Source of the DNA: Stieleria neptunia
GTDB taxonomy: Bacteria > Planctomycetota > Planctomycetia > Pirellulales > Pirellulaceae
Direction of reading: 5' to 3'
DNA length: 64,000 nucleotides
Assembly: GCF_007754155.1 (NCBI RefSeq)
Contig: NZ_CP037423.1
Span: forward strand, 10,846,938 to 10,910,937
Below, in pieces: positions 25,879-35,200 of this stretch; the stretch's first letter is position 1, and the number at the start of each line of letters is the position of its first letter. The notes under the pieces were generated by a model, which saw nothing but the letters and a program-made list of their open reading frames with translations, made no database searches and was not told where the DNA came from. The translations under genes and the position numbers were made by a program.

Positions 25879-27390
25879 TCACTCGGCGATGCAGTACAGC
25901 GCCGACCCGCTACGCAGATAAAGCCGGCCCTCGCTGACCGCCGGGGAACCGGAAAAGCCCGAGTCGTCGCTCAGCGTGTTGGTGTGCCGCAATTCCATCT
26001 CTGGCGTGGCGTTGACGACATAGACTTCCCCGCCGGGTGCGACGACGTAAATCTTGCCGTCGGCCAACACCGGCGTCGCGTACTCCTGGCCGCGTCGATC
26101 GCCGAACCCGCCGCGGCCACCGCCACCGGGCCGTCCGCCGAATCCGCCGCGGCCTCGATCACCCTGCCCACGATCGGCGCCTGGACCGCGATCACCACCT
26201 GGGCCGCGATCACCACCCGGGCCGCGATCACCACCCGGGCCGCCGGGGCGTCCACCGCCGCCACCACCACCGCCGCGGCTGGCCGACAGTCGTCGCTGGT
26301 TGACCCGCTCGCCCGTCGTTGCGTCGTAACAGGACAGCACGCCGCTATTGAAAACGTAGAGGTGGCCGTCGTGGGCGATGGGCGTGGCGAAACGTCCGGG
26401 GATGTTCGCATCCCAGACGACATGGGAGCCGTTGACGTCGCCCTTGCCGCCCGCTTTGACGGCGACCGCATCGCCGCTGCGACCTCCCACCGCGATCACG
26501 ACGTCGTCGACCACGATCGGGCTGGCCGAGGCGGTGTTGTCGGTCGTGCCACGCGAGTACCAGCGCAGTTTGCCGGTTTCCGGATTCAGCCCCCAGACTT
26601 CACCCGGGACGGTGATCACCAGATCGGTTCGGTCGCCGGCTTGGACCAGATTCGGGGTGCTCCAGGTGCTGGCCAAATCGCCCGCCGGTGTTTTCCAAAC
26701 CTCGTCTCCCGTCGCGGCGTCGAAGGCGAACAGGGTTTCGCTTTCGTCCGATGCGTTGACGATCACCAAGCTCTGTGAATCGGACCGATAGACGATCGGG
26801 CTCGATGCCGAACCCCAACGCTGTTGACCGCTGCCCGTCCCGACGCTCTTTCGCCAGATCTCGTTGCCGTCCAGGTCAAACGCGATCACCCCGCTTTTTC
26901 CGAAGAACGCGAACACGCGTTTGCCATCGCTGGTCGGCGTATGGCTGGCGTAGCCGTGAGCCGGCACCCCCATCCCGCTGTACGGATCCTCGGGCTGCAC
27001 CGCGTCAATCGCCTTGCTCCACAACGCCTCGCCGGTCACCGCGTCGTAGCACGACAAATGTCGCTTCAAGTCCTGGATCTGTTCGTCTTCACCGCCGGTT
27101 CCGTATCCCGAGTAGCTGGTCGCAAAGACTTTTCCGGCAACGACGATTGGGCTGGACACCCCTTGGCCGGGCAGGCTGACTTTCCATTTGACGTTCTCGG
27201 TGTCGCTCCAGGTTTCGGGGATCTGTGCCGAATCGGAACTGATGGAATTGCCCCCCGGACCCAAAAATCGGGTCCAATCCGCGGCGGTCGTCCCCGCAGC
27301 GGCGGCAACCAGGCTTCCCGTCACAACGGCGGCCGAAAGGAAATGCTGCCGTAATGTCCACCCACGTTGGTGGCAGGGTTGATCGGTCAT
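25879..27390 (-). CDS. PQQ-like beta-propeller repeat protein with Gly/Arg-rich insert
   Basis: A 503-residue exported protein (signal ending near GTTAADW; ATG 27390 chosen over an upstream TTG). The body is a pyrrolo-quinoline-quinone-type propeller with blade motifs such as VTGEALWSKAI, LDGNEIWRKS and PETGKLRWYSRG, as in BamB. Between late blades (residues ~385-450) sits a low-complexity insert with repeated GGDRGP units and runs of glycine. Such propellers often act as scaffolds or as dehydrogenase-like proteins in planctomycetes; there are no cofactor-ligand motifs that would let me choose. Confidence 0.88.
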   Translation of the reverse strand: MTDQPCHQRGWTLRQHFLSAAVVTGSLVAAAAGTTAADWTRFLGPGGNSISSDSAQIPETWSDTENVKWKVSLPGQGVSSPIVVAGKVFATSYSGYGTGGEDEQIQDLKRHLSCYDAVTGEALWSKAIDAVQPEDPYSGMGVPAHGYASHTPTSDGKRVFAFFGKSGVIAFDLDGNEIWRKSVGTGSGQQRWGSASSPIVYRSDSQSLVIVNASDESETLFAFDAATGDEVWKTPAGDLASTWSTPNLVQAGDRTDLVITVPGEVWGLNPETGKLRWYSRGTTDNTASASPIVVDDVVIAVGGRSGDAVAVKAGGKGDVNGSHVVWDANIPGRFATPIAHDGHLYVFNSGVLSCYDATTGERVNQRRLSASRGGGGGGGGRPGGPGGDRGPGGDRGPGGDRGPGADRGQGDRGRGGFGGRPGGGGRGGFGDRRGQEYATPVLADGKIYVVAPGGEVYVVNATPEMELRHTNTLSDDSGFSGSPAVSEGRLYLRSGSALYCIAE

Positions 27391-28030
27391 CACGAGAAAA
27401 CTCCAGGGGGACAAGGGCTGAAAACGAGAAGGCCGCAGCGCGCGGTTGCGCTTCTAACCCCGGCAAGCTGATGGAGTTTCGCATTTTCGTCGGAGGGGCC
27501 GTTTCGGGCCGGCGTGCCATCTGACGACGTTCGTCCCACGTCAACCTCCCCAGCCTCCGGGGACAGACCCCAGGGGGAAACCAACCCCAGGGACAGACCC
27601 CGGTGGGAATGCGTCCGGGGACAGACCCCAGGGGGGAATGCTGTCTAAACAAGCCCACCGATAGCAGTGCGAACCCGCGGATGGGGAGCAGCAAGAAATC
27701 CGTGGGTTCGCCCTGCCATCCGTGGGTTTTCTCTCTGCCGGTCAAACCCCAGCAAACCCCGCGGACAGCAAACCCCGGGGACAGACCCCACCCCGTCCGG
27801 GGACAGCCGGCCAAACCTCCGGGGACAGACCCCGGTGGGTCGCGGACTCCGTTGCGTCGGCCGTCGGCGATCAAAAACCATTGAAAGGATCGTGAATTGG
27901 ACTCCGCCGCTGATGCTGCGGTTCGTAGAATGTTGGGGCCATGAACAAGACGGAATCCCAACCCCCGATCCGCGGCGTCGAAGCGGCGTCCCCCACCCGA
28001 ACTCCCCCCACCTCCATCAAGAAATCACTG
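27391..28030. repeat. Second cluster of GGGGACAGACCCC repeats
   Basis: Copies of the 13-mer lie at about 27559, 27617, 27777 and 27821, with a shortened copy at 27590 and a decayed one near 27799. They sit in the 640-bp gap between the divergent propeller and thioredoxin genes. No separate gene is convincing in the gap. The promoters of both flanking genes should lie here. Confidence 0.8.
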
Positions 28031-29191
28031 ATGAAACGTATTGCCCTGTTTGCCGTTTGCTGTGCAGTCGTCGCCGCTTTGACGCTGCGACCTGCCGAAG
28101 CCGAGCCCTCGCTGGGGATCGGGTCGAAGGCTCCCGCATTGGATATCGAGCATTATTTCCACGAAGACGACACCCGTGTCACTCAATTCGAAGACGGCAA
28201 GGTCTACGTGGTTGAGTTTTGGGCGACGTGGTGTGGTCCCTGTATCGCCAGCATGCCGCACTTGTCCGAATTGCAAACCAAGCATCGCAACGACGGCGTC
28301 CAGATCATCAGCGTCTCGGATGAGACGGTCGATGAAGTCGAAGCTTTGCTGGCAAAACCCTATCCGGGCCAAAAAGCATCCTTTGCCGAGGTCACCGCCG
28401 CCTACACGCTGACGACCGATCCCGACGGATCCACCCAACGCGATTACATGGAAGCGGCCGGCCAGAACGGCATCCCCACGTCCTTCATCGTCGGCAAGCA
28501 AGGCGTCGTCGAGTGGATCGGTCACCCGGGAGAACTCGACGAGCCGTTGACCGCGGTTCTGGATGACAGCTGGGATCGCGAGGCGTTCAAAGCGGACATG
28601 GAGCGTGAGCAAAAGTTCCAAGAAATCCTGCAAGGCTTGGACCAGCTGGCCGGTCGTGGACGCTTTGAAGACGCCAGCACCATGCTGGCCGATCAAATCG
28701 CCCAGGCCAGCGACGCGGAACTGAAAGAACGCTTGACCACCGTGCAACGCGTCGTGCAGCCGCAGTTCAACTTCATGGCCGGCAAAGCCACCGAAGCCGA
28801 CTATGCGTTCTATCGTGAAGAGCGAAAGGCGACCCAAGGCAACCCGCAAGCGTTGTTCCGCCACGCGATGACGCTTTACAACATCGTTCAGAACGGTGGC
28901 AAAATTGGGCCGCTGGGCGAGGAAGTCGTTGCAGCGCTGGCCACAGAGATGGAAAACGTCGAAGACGACGGCAAGGTCGCGATCCTGGAATTGATCGCAC
29001 GCCTGCATGCGGTCGATCAGCGGTGGGACGAAGCGATCAAGGCTGCCGAGCAGGGAGTCGAGCTTGCCGATGGCGTTTCCAGAAGCCAAAAACAACGCAT
29101 GACCCTGTTGTTGGACGATTTGAAGTCGAACGCCGAAGAGAAGTCCGCAGGCGGTGCAGAGGATGCGGCCCAACCGGCAACGGAAGAGTGA
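28031..29191 (+). CDS. TlpA-type thioredoxin-like protein, exported
   Basis: A 386-residue protein. ATG 28031 gives a good signal peptide (MKRIALFAVCCAVVAALTL, cleavage near AEA); an in-frame ATG at 27941 would add 30 residues. Residues ~28-170 are a TlpA/ResA-like thioredoxin fold with the redox motif WCGPC and the cis-proline loop GIPTSF. The remaining ~200 residues are helical with TPR-like character and end in a Glu/Ala-rich tail. The likely role is thiol-disulfide exchange outside the cytoplasm. It lies 4 bp upstream of the proposed UbiA start. Confidence 0.87.
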   Translation: MKRIALFAVCCAVVAALTLRPAEAEPSLGIGSKAPALDIEHYFHEDDTRVTQFEDGKVYVVEFWATWCGPCIASMPHLSELQTKHRNDGVQIISVSDETVDEVEALLAKPYPGQKASFAEVTAAYTLTTDPDGSTQRDYMEAAGQNGIPTSFIVGKQGVVEWIGHPGELDEPLTAVLDDSWDREAFKADMEREQKFQEILQGLDQLAGRGRFEDASTMLADQIAQASDAELKERLTTVQRVVQPQFNFMAGKATEADYAFYREERKATQGNPQALFRHAMTLYNIVQNGGKIGPLGEEVVAALATEMENVEDDGKVAILELIARLHAVDQRWDEAIKAAEQGVELADGVSRSQKQRMTLLLDDLKSNAEEKSAGGAEDAAQPATEE

Positions 29192-29195
29192 ATCG

Positions 29196-30161
29196 TTGAC
29201 TGTTGATTCACCTCGTCCGCTCGTCGCCTGGATGCAGCTCGTTCGTCTGCCCAACGTGTTCACGGTCTTGGCCGACGTCGGGGCTGCGTTTCTGCTCGTC
29301 GGTGGCGGTCCGTTACCGGCCGCCCGGTTCGCCCTGGTGCTCGCCGCCGGGGTCGCGCTGTATTGGGCGGGGATGATCCTCAACGATGTGTTTGATCTAG
29401 AGAAAGACAAGGCGGAGCGGAAGTCGCGTCCGATCGCCAGCGGCGCGATTTCGGTCTCTGCCGCCAAGTCCGCCGGTTGGGGATGTTTGATCCTGGGCGT
29501 ATTGTTGGCCGCGGCGTCGGGGTTTGTCCCAGCGGCCGGTCATGCCACGACCTGGTTGCCGGCGGCGATCGCGGTGGCCCTGGCCGGTTTGATCGTGGCG
29601 TATGACGGGCCCTTGAAACCGACGCCGATCGCGCCGGCGGCGATGGGTGGCTGCCGCGTGCTCAGTTTTCTCTTGGGTGCTTCTCCGCTGTTGGAGATCA
29701 CCGAGGGAGTCCCCGTGGTGCCGCGCTACGTGCTGGCCATCGCGTTGGGATTCGGCGTCTACGTGATGGGAATCACCACGGTGGCCCGCGACGAGGCGAT
29801 CGGTGGGCATCGGGTCAACCTGAGGACCGGATTCGTCGTGATGATGATCGGCGGGGTGATGTTGGCAGTCGCGCCAGGTTTCGCCACGGCCCAGACGCGG
29901 ATCGGCTGGGCGATTCCATCAACCAGCCAGTTCGGGATGTTGATCGGGCTGATCTTCCTGCCGATCGCGCTGCGCGGGTTGCGTGCTCAGTTGCAACCCG
30001 AACCGGCGGTGATCGGAAATCTGATCCGCATCAGCATCCTGACGATCATTCCGCTGTCGGCGGCCTTCGCATTTTTGGGGGCCGGCCCCGTCTGGGGTGT
30101 GACCGTGTTTGCGCTCGTGGTGCCGGCGCTGTTGCTCGCGACACGTTTGCGGGTGACCTGA
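29196..30161 (+). CDS. UbiA-family prenyltransferase, EboC-like
   Basis: About 321 residues with eight or nine membrane helices and the first Asp-rich motif NDVFDLEKDKAERKSRPI; the second is near YDGPLKPTPIAP. TTG 29196 is proposed as start because ATG 29154 lies inside the upstream gene; ATG 29232 is a further option. UbiA enzymes transfer polyprenyl groups to aromatic or other acceptors in the membrane. The motif and the TIM-barrel gene beginning 1 bp after its stop recall eboC and its neighbours in eustigmatophyte-bacteria ebo operons, but the other ebo genes are absent here. Confidence 0.85.
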   Translation: MTVDSPRPLVAWMQLVRLPNVFTVLADVGAAFLLVGGGPLPAARFALVLAAGVALYWAGMILNDVFDLEKDKAERKSRPIASGAISVSAAKSAGWGCLILGVLLAAASGFVPAAGHATTWLPAAIAVALAGLIVAYDGPLKPTPIAPAAMGGCRVLSFLLGASPLLEITEGVPVVPRYVLAIALGFGVYVMGITTVARDEAIGGHRVNLRTGFVVMMIGGVMLAVAPGFATAQTRIGWAIPSTSQFGMLIGLIFLPIALRGLRAQLQPEPAVIGNLIRISILTIIPLSAAFAFLGAGPVWGVTVFALVVPALLLATRLRVT

Positions 30162-30162
30162 G

Positions 30163-31014
30163 ATGACGCCGGGGTTCCATTGCAGCAGTTTGCAGTTTCA
30201 CCATCCGGTGACGTTGATTGCGAAGCTGGCGGAACTGGGGTTCGGTGCCGTGGCGATCCGGCCCCGCCGAGGCGGCTGGGATTTGGACACGCCGTGGTTT
30301 GACTCGGCATCGGCGGAGCTGGCTGCGACGGCCAAGGAGCACGGCGTTTCGATCGTGATTGATCTTGATGCGCCGTTTTACGATGACCCGGAGTGCATCG
30401 ATTCGTTTTCGTTGGCCAGTCAGGATGCGGCGATCCGAGATTCGGCCGCTGCGGCCATCCGCCGCTGGATCGAAGGGACGTCGGACATGGGTGCGGTCGC
30501 GATCACGTTTTCCACAGGCCGCGTGTGCCCGCGCGGCGGCAGTCCGTCGGTGGCGGAGGACCATGGCGAACAGATTCTGGAGCGGTTGGCCGGTGCGATC
30601 GCCCCCTTGGTCCAGCTGGCCGCGTCCCTGGGGGTGAACCTGGCGTTGCGGCCGGTGTCCGAGCATGCAATCGCGACGGTGGCCCATTTCGAGCGTTTCG
30701 GGCAATGGATCGGAACCGAGGCGCCGTTGGGGCTGGCGGCCGATGTCGGCGAGATGTTGTTGGGCGGAGAGTTTCCGATCGGGGCGCGATTGGCACGGCT
30801 ACAGCATCGGCTCAGCTGTGTGTACTTGTGCGAACCGGACTTGGAACGCGGCTGTGACCAGCGGTTCGGCCACGGCGACATCGATTTGGGGCGGGTCTGG
30901 GAGGTGATGACCGAGAGCGGCTACGGCGGCCCGGCGATTTTTCGCTGTTGCGGCCACGGGCGGTTGGGGTTGCTGGCGGCGCGGGAGGCGCTCGCGCTGT
31001 TGAATCTGCCGTAG
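30163..31014 (+). CDS. Sugar phosphate isomerase/epimerase-like TIM barrel
   Basis: A 283-residue protein of the xylose isomerase-like/AP endonuclease 2 superfamily. It starts MTPGFHCSSLQFHH, shows alternating strands and helices over the whole length, and has candidate metal ligands in VIDLDAP, AADVGEML and GHGDIDL. It begins right after the UbiA stop, so the two are almost certainly one operon and may act on the same isoprenoid or sugar-linked product. EboE/EboD-type proteins are the closest contextual parallel; the substrate is unknown. Confidence 0.8.
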   Translation: MTPGFHCSSLQFHHPVTLIAKLAELGFGAVAIRPRRGGWDLDTPWFDSASAELAATAKEHGVSIVIDLDAPFYDDPECIDSFSLASQDAAIRDSAAAAIRRWIEGTSDMGAVAITFSTGRVCPRGGSPSVAEDHGEQILERLAGAIAPLVQLAASLGVNLALRPVSEHAIATVAHFERFGQWIGTEAPLGLAADVGEMLLGGEFPIGARLARLQHRLSCVYLCEPDLERGCDQRFGHGDIDLGRVWEVMTESGYGGPAIFRCCGHGRLGLLAAREALALLNLP

Positions 31015-31081
31015 AACCAAGTGGGAAAGGCTTCCACGAATCGCCCCACTGGATTTCAACGATCGATATTGACTTAAACCC

Positions 31082-31108
31082 CGTGAAACACGAAAAAAGT
31101 GTTTCACG
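31082..31108. terminator. Perfect 10-bp hairpin after the TIM-barrel gene
   Basis: CGTGAAACAC, loop GAAAAAA, GTGTTTCACG. It lies 68 bp past the stop of the TIM-barrel gene. No T-tract follows, so it may act as an RNA-stabilising or Rho-assisted terminator rather than a classic intrinsic one. Confidence 0.45.
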
Positions 31109-31236
31109 AGGGCGAATCTGCTGGACCACGTTGGTTGGACAGTCGTATCATGAAATTGCCCCCTGAAGGCGGATGCCGCCAGCCGATAGCGGCTGGCGAC
31201 GCCGGGGCGAGCGGGCGGTCAGGTAGAGACGAGACG

Positions 31237-31521
31237 ATGGTGATGGACGTATTGAGTGATCCGGCCGTGAAGGCTGGTCTTGCACTGCTGATTTTGATCA
31301 TCGTGTCTGCCGCCGCATTTTTCCTCGTGGCAAGGTTGCGCGACTACACCAATGGAGACCGGGATACGACCTCCAGTGGCCTTTTAAACTTCGAAGAAAT
31401 GCGTTTGAAAGGTGACATCAGCGAGGAGGAATTCCGAACAATACAGGCAGCATCCCACCGAACCGACGAAGGGGACGCTCCAGAGAAACGACCGGGCGCC
31501 GACGACGGCGCCCGATCGTAA
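31237..31521 (+). CDS. Small membrane protein with SHOCT-like tail
   Basis: A 94-residue protein when started at ATG 31237 (MVMDVLSDPAVKAG); the frame remains open upstream through hairpin-forming sequence. One transmembrane helix (AGLALLILIIVSAAAFFLVA) is followed by a cytoplasmic tail with FEEMRLKGDISEEEFRTIQ, a SHOCT-like short helical motif seen at protein C-termini, and a disordered acidic/basic end. The role is unknown; such proteins may mediate oligomerisation or membrane recruitment. Confidence 0.65.
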   Translation: MVMDVLSDPAVKAGLALLILIIVSAAAFFLVARLRDYTNGDRDTTSSGLLNFEEMRLKGDISEEEFRTIQAASHRTDEGDAPEKRPGADDGARS

Positions 31522-31950
31522 CGATTGAGATCACCTTCGTCGGAGTGAACCTTCCATTGATTCATTGACGAATCAATTTGTTCTGACGTGCAGGATGCCA
31601 CCTTTTCCGCAGTTGGCCCTCCCATCTTTCCCTGGGCAATCGGCTTCGGAAACCATTTACCCACTAAGTTTACCAACCAGGGTTCAGGCATTCGTTACGG
31701 ACGACTCTTTTAACTCACCTCCCGCTCGGAAGTCGATGACCGATCGCTCGATCACTCATCGTCTTCCCAGCAATGACGCAAAAGAAATGCCTGGGCTGTG
31801 GGCCGAACCGTTTGAAGCTTTCAATCGGCGCGTCCCGACGGGTCGACTGGATACGTAGCGTTGCGGTGCCCCGGCTTCGGCCGGCTGCCGCAACACTCCC
31901 TGCGTGGTCGATCTTCGGACGAGTCGGTTAGAGCAAATAAGGAGTCGTTT
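31522..31950. other. Upstream region of clpX, no gene seen
   Basis: A 429-bp gap. A GC-rich hairpin (GTTGCGG near 31860 pairing with CCGCAAC near 31894) lies about 57 bp before the clpX start and could be in its leader. AAGGAG at 31939-31944 is the clpX ribosome-binding site. No other feature is supported. Confidence 0.5.
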
Positions 31951-33231
31951 ATGCCCGTCAAGGATAACAACAGCACCACGCGCAGTAGCTCGTCGAACAA
32001 GAAGAACGCCTTCTGTTCGTTCTGTCGAAAGAGCTATCGTGACGTCGGTCCATTGGTCGAAGGGCCAGGCGACGTGTACATCTGCGCCGAATGCATTGAC
32101 CTGTGCCAATCGATTTTGGAACAGGAAGAGCGTCGTCGTGGTCCGAGCAAGCAGTTGTTCAGCGATATCCCGTCGCCGCGCAAGATCGTCGAACACCTCG
32201 ACGAATATGTCATCGGACAAGGGTCCGCCAAACGCGTGTTGGCCGTCGCCGTTCACAATCACTACAAACGCTTGACCAGTGATTGGGAAGGGTCCAGCGA
32301 TGTCGAAATCGAAAAGAGCAACATTCTGTTGGTCGGACCGACCGGCAGCGGTAAAACGCTGCTGGCCCGCTCGCTGGCTCGGATGTTGGATGTCCCCTTC
32401 GCCATCGGCGATGCGACGACGTTGACCGAAGCCGGTTACGTCGGTGAAGACGTCGAAAACCTGTTGCTGAAACTGCTGCACGCGGCCGACTTTGACGTCG
32501 AAGCGGCGCAGCGAGGCATCTTGTACATCGACGAGGTCGACAAGATCGGCAAAACCGGCGGCAACGTCTCGATCACCCGCGACGTGTCCGGCGAAGGCGT
32601 CCAGCAAAGTCTGCTCAAGATGCTCGAAGGCACCGTCGCCAACGTGCCGCCCCAAGGCGGACGCAAGCACCCCGAACAGCAGTACATCCAGCTGGACACC
32701 AGCAACATCCTGTTCATCGTCGGCGGGACCTTCGTCGGGATCGAAGACATCATTCGAGACCGATTGGGGCACAAAACCCTCGGCTTCGGCGAAGGCGCCG
32801 GACGACTGAACGAACAGACGCACAGCGAATTGGTCGCCGAGATTCAAGTCGAAGACGTGATGCAGTTCGGGCTGATCCCCGAATTGGTCGGCCGGTTGCC
32901 CGTCGTCAGTTACCTGCAAGAGCTGGATGAAGAAGGCTTGGTCCAGGTCTTGCGTGAACCCAAGAACGCGCTGACCAAACAGTTCGAAGCCCTGTTCAAA
33001 ATGGAAAACTGTGAACTCAACTTTACCGATGGAGCGCTGCACCAGATCGCCCGCAAGGCCCTCAACAAAGGCGTCGGAGCCCGAGGGTTGCGAGGGATTC
33101 TGGAGGAAGTGATGTTGGACATCATGTACGAATTGCCCGAGCAGGAAGAAGGCAAGGTGTACACGATCGACGAGGAAGTGGTGGCCGGAAAGCAAAAGCT
33201 GTTCCAGATGCCGACCACCAAAAGCGCCTAA
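31951..33231 (+). CDS. clpX: ATP-dependent protease ATP-binding subunit ClpX
   Basis: A 426-residue AAA+ unfoldase that delivers substrates to ClpP, including SsrA-tagged ones. The N-terminal zinc domain has four cysteines (CSFC...CAECIDLC). Walker A GPTGSGKT lies near residue 130, Walker [11 protein letters not shown] near 191, the pore loop GYVGED precedes it and the RKH-type loop GGRKHP follows; sensor and C-terminal helical domains are complete. AAGGAG precedes the ATG by ~6 nt. The gene stands alone: no clpP or tig is adjacent, which differs from the common arrangement. An intrinsic terminator follows. Confidence 0.97.
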   Translation: MPVKDNNSTTRSSSSNKKNAFCSFCRKSYRDVGPLVEGPGDVYICAECIDLCQSILEQEERRRGPSKQLFSDIPSPRKIVEHLDEYVIGQGSAKRVLAVAVHNHYKRLTSDWEGSSDVEIEKSNILLVGPTGSGKTLLARSLARMLDVPFAIGDATTLTEAGYVGEDVENLLLKLLHAADFDVEAAQRGILYIDEVDKIGKTGGNVSITRDVSGEGVQQSLLKMLEGTVANVPPQGGRKHPEQQYIQLDTSNILFIVGGTFVGIEDIIRDRLGHKTLGFGEGAGRLNEQTHSELVAEIQVEDVMQFGLIPELVGRLPVVSYLQELDEEGLVQVLREPKNALTKQFEALFKMENCELNFTDGALHQIARKALNKGVGARGLRGILEEVMLDIMYELPEQEEGKVYTIDEEVVAGKQKLFQMPTTKSA

Positions 33232-33280
33232 CGGCGACCCTCCAGAGCGACGTCCTGATCGCGAATCACTTCCGTTTCAA

Positions 33281-33317
33281 AACGCCGATGGCCTCCCCCC
33301 GCCATCGGCGTTTTTTC
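33281..33317 (+). terminator. Intrinsic terminator of clpX
   Basis: The stem AACGCCGATGGC pairs perfectly with GCCATCGGCGTT (12 bp) around an 8-nt C-rich loop, followed by a run of T. It starts 50 bp after the clpX stop. A short GCTGCACATC triple repeat lies further on at ~33410-33443. Confidence 0.9.
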
Positions 33318-33461
33318 GTTGGCGACGTTGGCGGCGATGCGTCCGATCCACCAACAACCATGAACCTCGCCCCGCAATGGATGACAACGACGACGAGTCA
33401 GGGGCACGTTGCTGCACATCGCTGCACATCGCTGCACGTCGCTTAAAGTGGCAGCGCTAAT

Positions 33462-34538
33462 TCAGCCGTTACGACCGCCGGAGCCGCTTCGGTGTGAGGC
33501 TGCAATGACGGGTTCGTTCACCATTTCGACCCAGGTGAAAGGGTCCGACAACAGTCCGTGAATGAAGACGATCGGTATCTTGCCGGGCTGATAAGGCTCG
33601 GTCAGATACAACCGGTTCTCGCCACGGGCCGCGTCGGGATCGATAAAGTCGTTCAGAATGGTTCGTCGCTGGTCGCGAAGCCGGTAAGCCATCGGCGCCG
33701 AAAGGTCTTTCGCGATGATCTGCGGGCCGTCGGTCGTCGCCGCCTGATCCACCCGCAGCGGATCGTACATTTCAAGACGGCAGGGCGTCGGGCAATCCCG
33801 CTGCCCGCCAACTGAATTGCCGGCACAGCCCATCCGCAAGGTTGCGGCAAAGACGGATCGGTCCGGCAGAAAGGATCCGTCGATTCGGCCGCACCTCGAG
33901 ACGACCAAGGGGACTCCCACCCCCGATCTTCGGTGCAAATTCCGAACCGCATTGGTTCGGTATTCACCGACGGGGGTCAAAAACTGAAAATCAGCAGCTT
34001 TCCATACAAATCCGTGATACGAGATCGGTATCCGTTCCGCATGACCGTCGCGAACGATCTGCAATCCGCTCTGGGGGTCCAATCGGTTGAACCGTTGGCC
34101 CGTGACCACCAGCTTCATCAGTGCCGACTTGTGCAGATCACGTTGGAAACAGGATTGGCATGATTGGCGATCATGGGCACAGGTGGCCAATGCGACTTGG
34201 AAAAACCAATCAACGCAAGAAGCGTGACCATGTTGTTCATGCTCCACGGCCTTGGCGTACAGGTGCTCGGCGTACAGGTGCTTGGCGGCATCGCGCTGTT
34301 GCCCCGCGGAGAACCATCGTGCGGGAACGGGATCGACGTAATTCGGCTCGAACCACTTGACCCGCGTGACCATGCATCCCGACGCGCAGATCAGTTGCGT
34401 CAAAGCCAGGATGAACAGGTAGACTCGAGAGGGTGGCAAAACGGGTGACCCGCTTGATGAAGCGTGGCGGCATCCGTGCCGGTCCAATGGGAGATGTCGA
34501 AGAAGACGTGGGCATGCGGTCCAACACAACGTTCCCAC
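33462..34538 (-). pseudogene. Truncated alpha/beta-hydrolase lipoprotein
   Basis: The frame begins at a GTG with a lipoprotein-type signal ([18 protein letters not shown]). It continues through the N-terminal region of a planctomycete hydrolase family and reaches [20 protein letters not shown], which is the first strand and oxyanion region of an alpha/beta hydrolase. It stops about 15 residues later, after unrelated sequence. The nucleophile GxSxG, aspartate and histidine parts are missing, and no continuation is visible in other frames. So the catalytic domain is lost; 358 codons remain. Confidence 0.7.
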
Positions 34539-34717
34539 ACGAAGCGTTATCGGAAGCGGTGTCGCTCGTCATCGAGTTTTTCTTCAACGCCAACGAATGT
34601 AGGACGTGTGCGCGTTCGGCGGCAATTCCCAGATTCTTTCCTAGCATCGTCAGCTCTTAAACTTGGAGAGGGGTCAGGTACGAATGGAACGGGCATAAGC
34701 GTTGGTGTGCAGGCTTT

Positions 34718-34904
34718 AGAGACCGTCCAGCTTAGGACGACCGGTTTCTCGAGTACGATGGCCCTTCCGGACCGTCGTCCGCTGGACTCCCGACGACGAC
34801 CTAGAAAGGACGTCGTACATCGGTCCGCTGAACACCTCACACTCAATCGAAGAAATCATGAGGATTCGTCGCGTTTTGCATCGCTCCTAAGCTGGACGGT
34901 CTCT
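34718..34904. mobile_element. MITE-like element, copy B
   Basis: A 187-bp element with perfect 20-bp terminal inverted repeats: AGAGACCGTCCAGCTTAGGA (34718-34737) and TCCTAAGCTGGACGGTCTCT (34885-34904). The repeat extends imperfectly a few bases outward (GGCTTT / AAGCC-like). It is homologous to copy A at 24915-25102. The interior holds a GGCCCTTCCGG hairpin and ACGACCTAGAAAGGACGTCG, and no protein gene. It lies in the 660-bp gap between two pseudogenes; the rest of the gap shows only a half-site GGGGTCAGGTAC (~34669). Confidence 0.8.
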
Positions 34905-35200
34905 TTAGCCGCCCCTTTCGCTGCGTAGCAGGGAAAGGGAATCGCCCAAAGGCTAAACACCAACGGTGGCTGAATACCGTTTTACTAATGCCCCCCTTTT
35001 CGTGGACGATCTGTCGCTGATCAGAAGCGACTTGCACCTTGCGGGAGATTCCTGTATCCAAGCTGTTTGCAGGTAGCTCTCGTTTCTTGTCTTCCATTCG
35101 AGTCTTCACGTCGTGTTGGTGCGTTGCGTCGCCGGAATCATCTCCGGGCTACCGACGGTATTTTGCGACTCTTATGTAACCTGCTCCCGAAGGGACTGCC

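Noticed and set aside
31756..33195. 479-codon open frame antisense to clpX
   Set aside because: Mirror frame of a perfectly conserved clpX; no family resemblance, and GC-rich third positions explain its openness.
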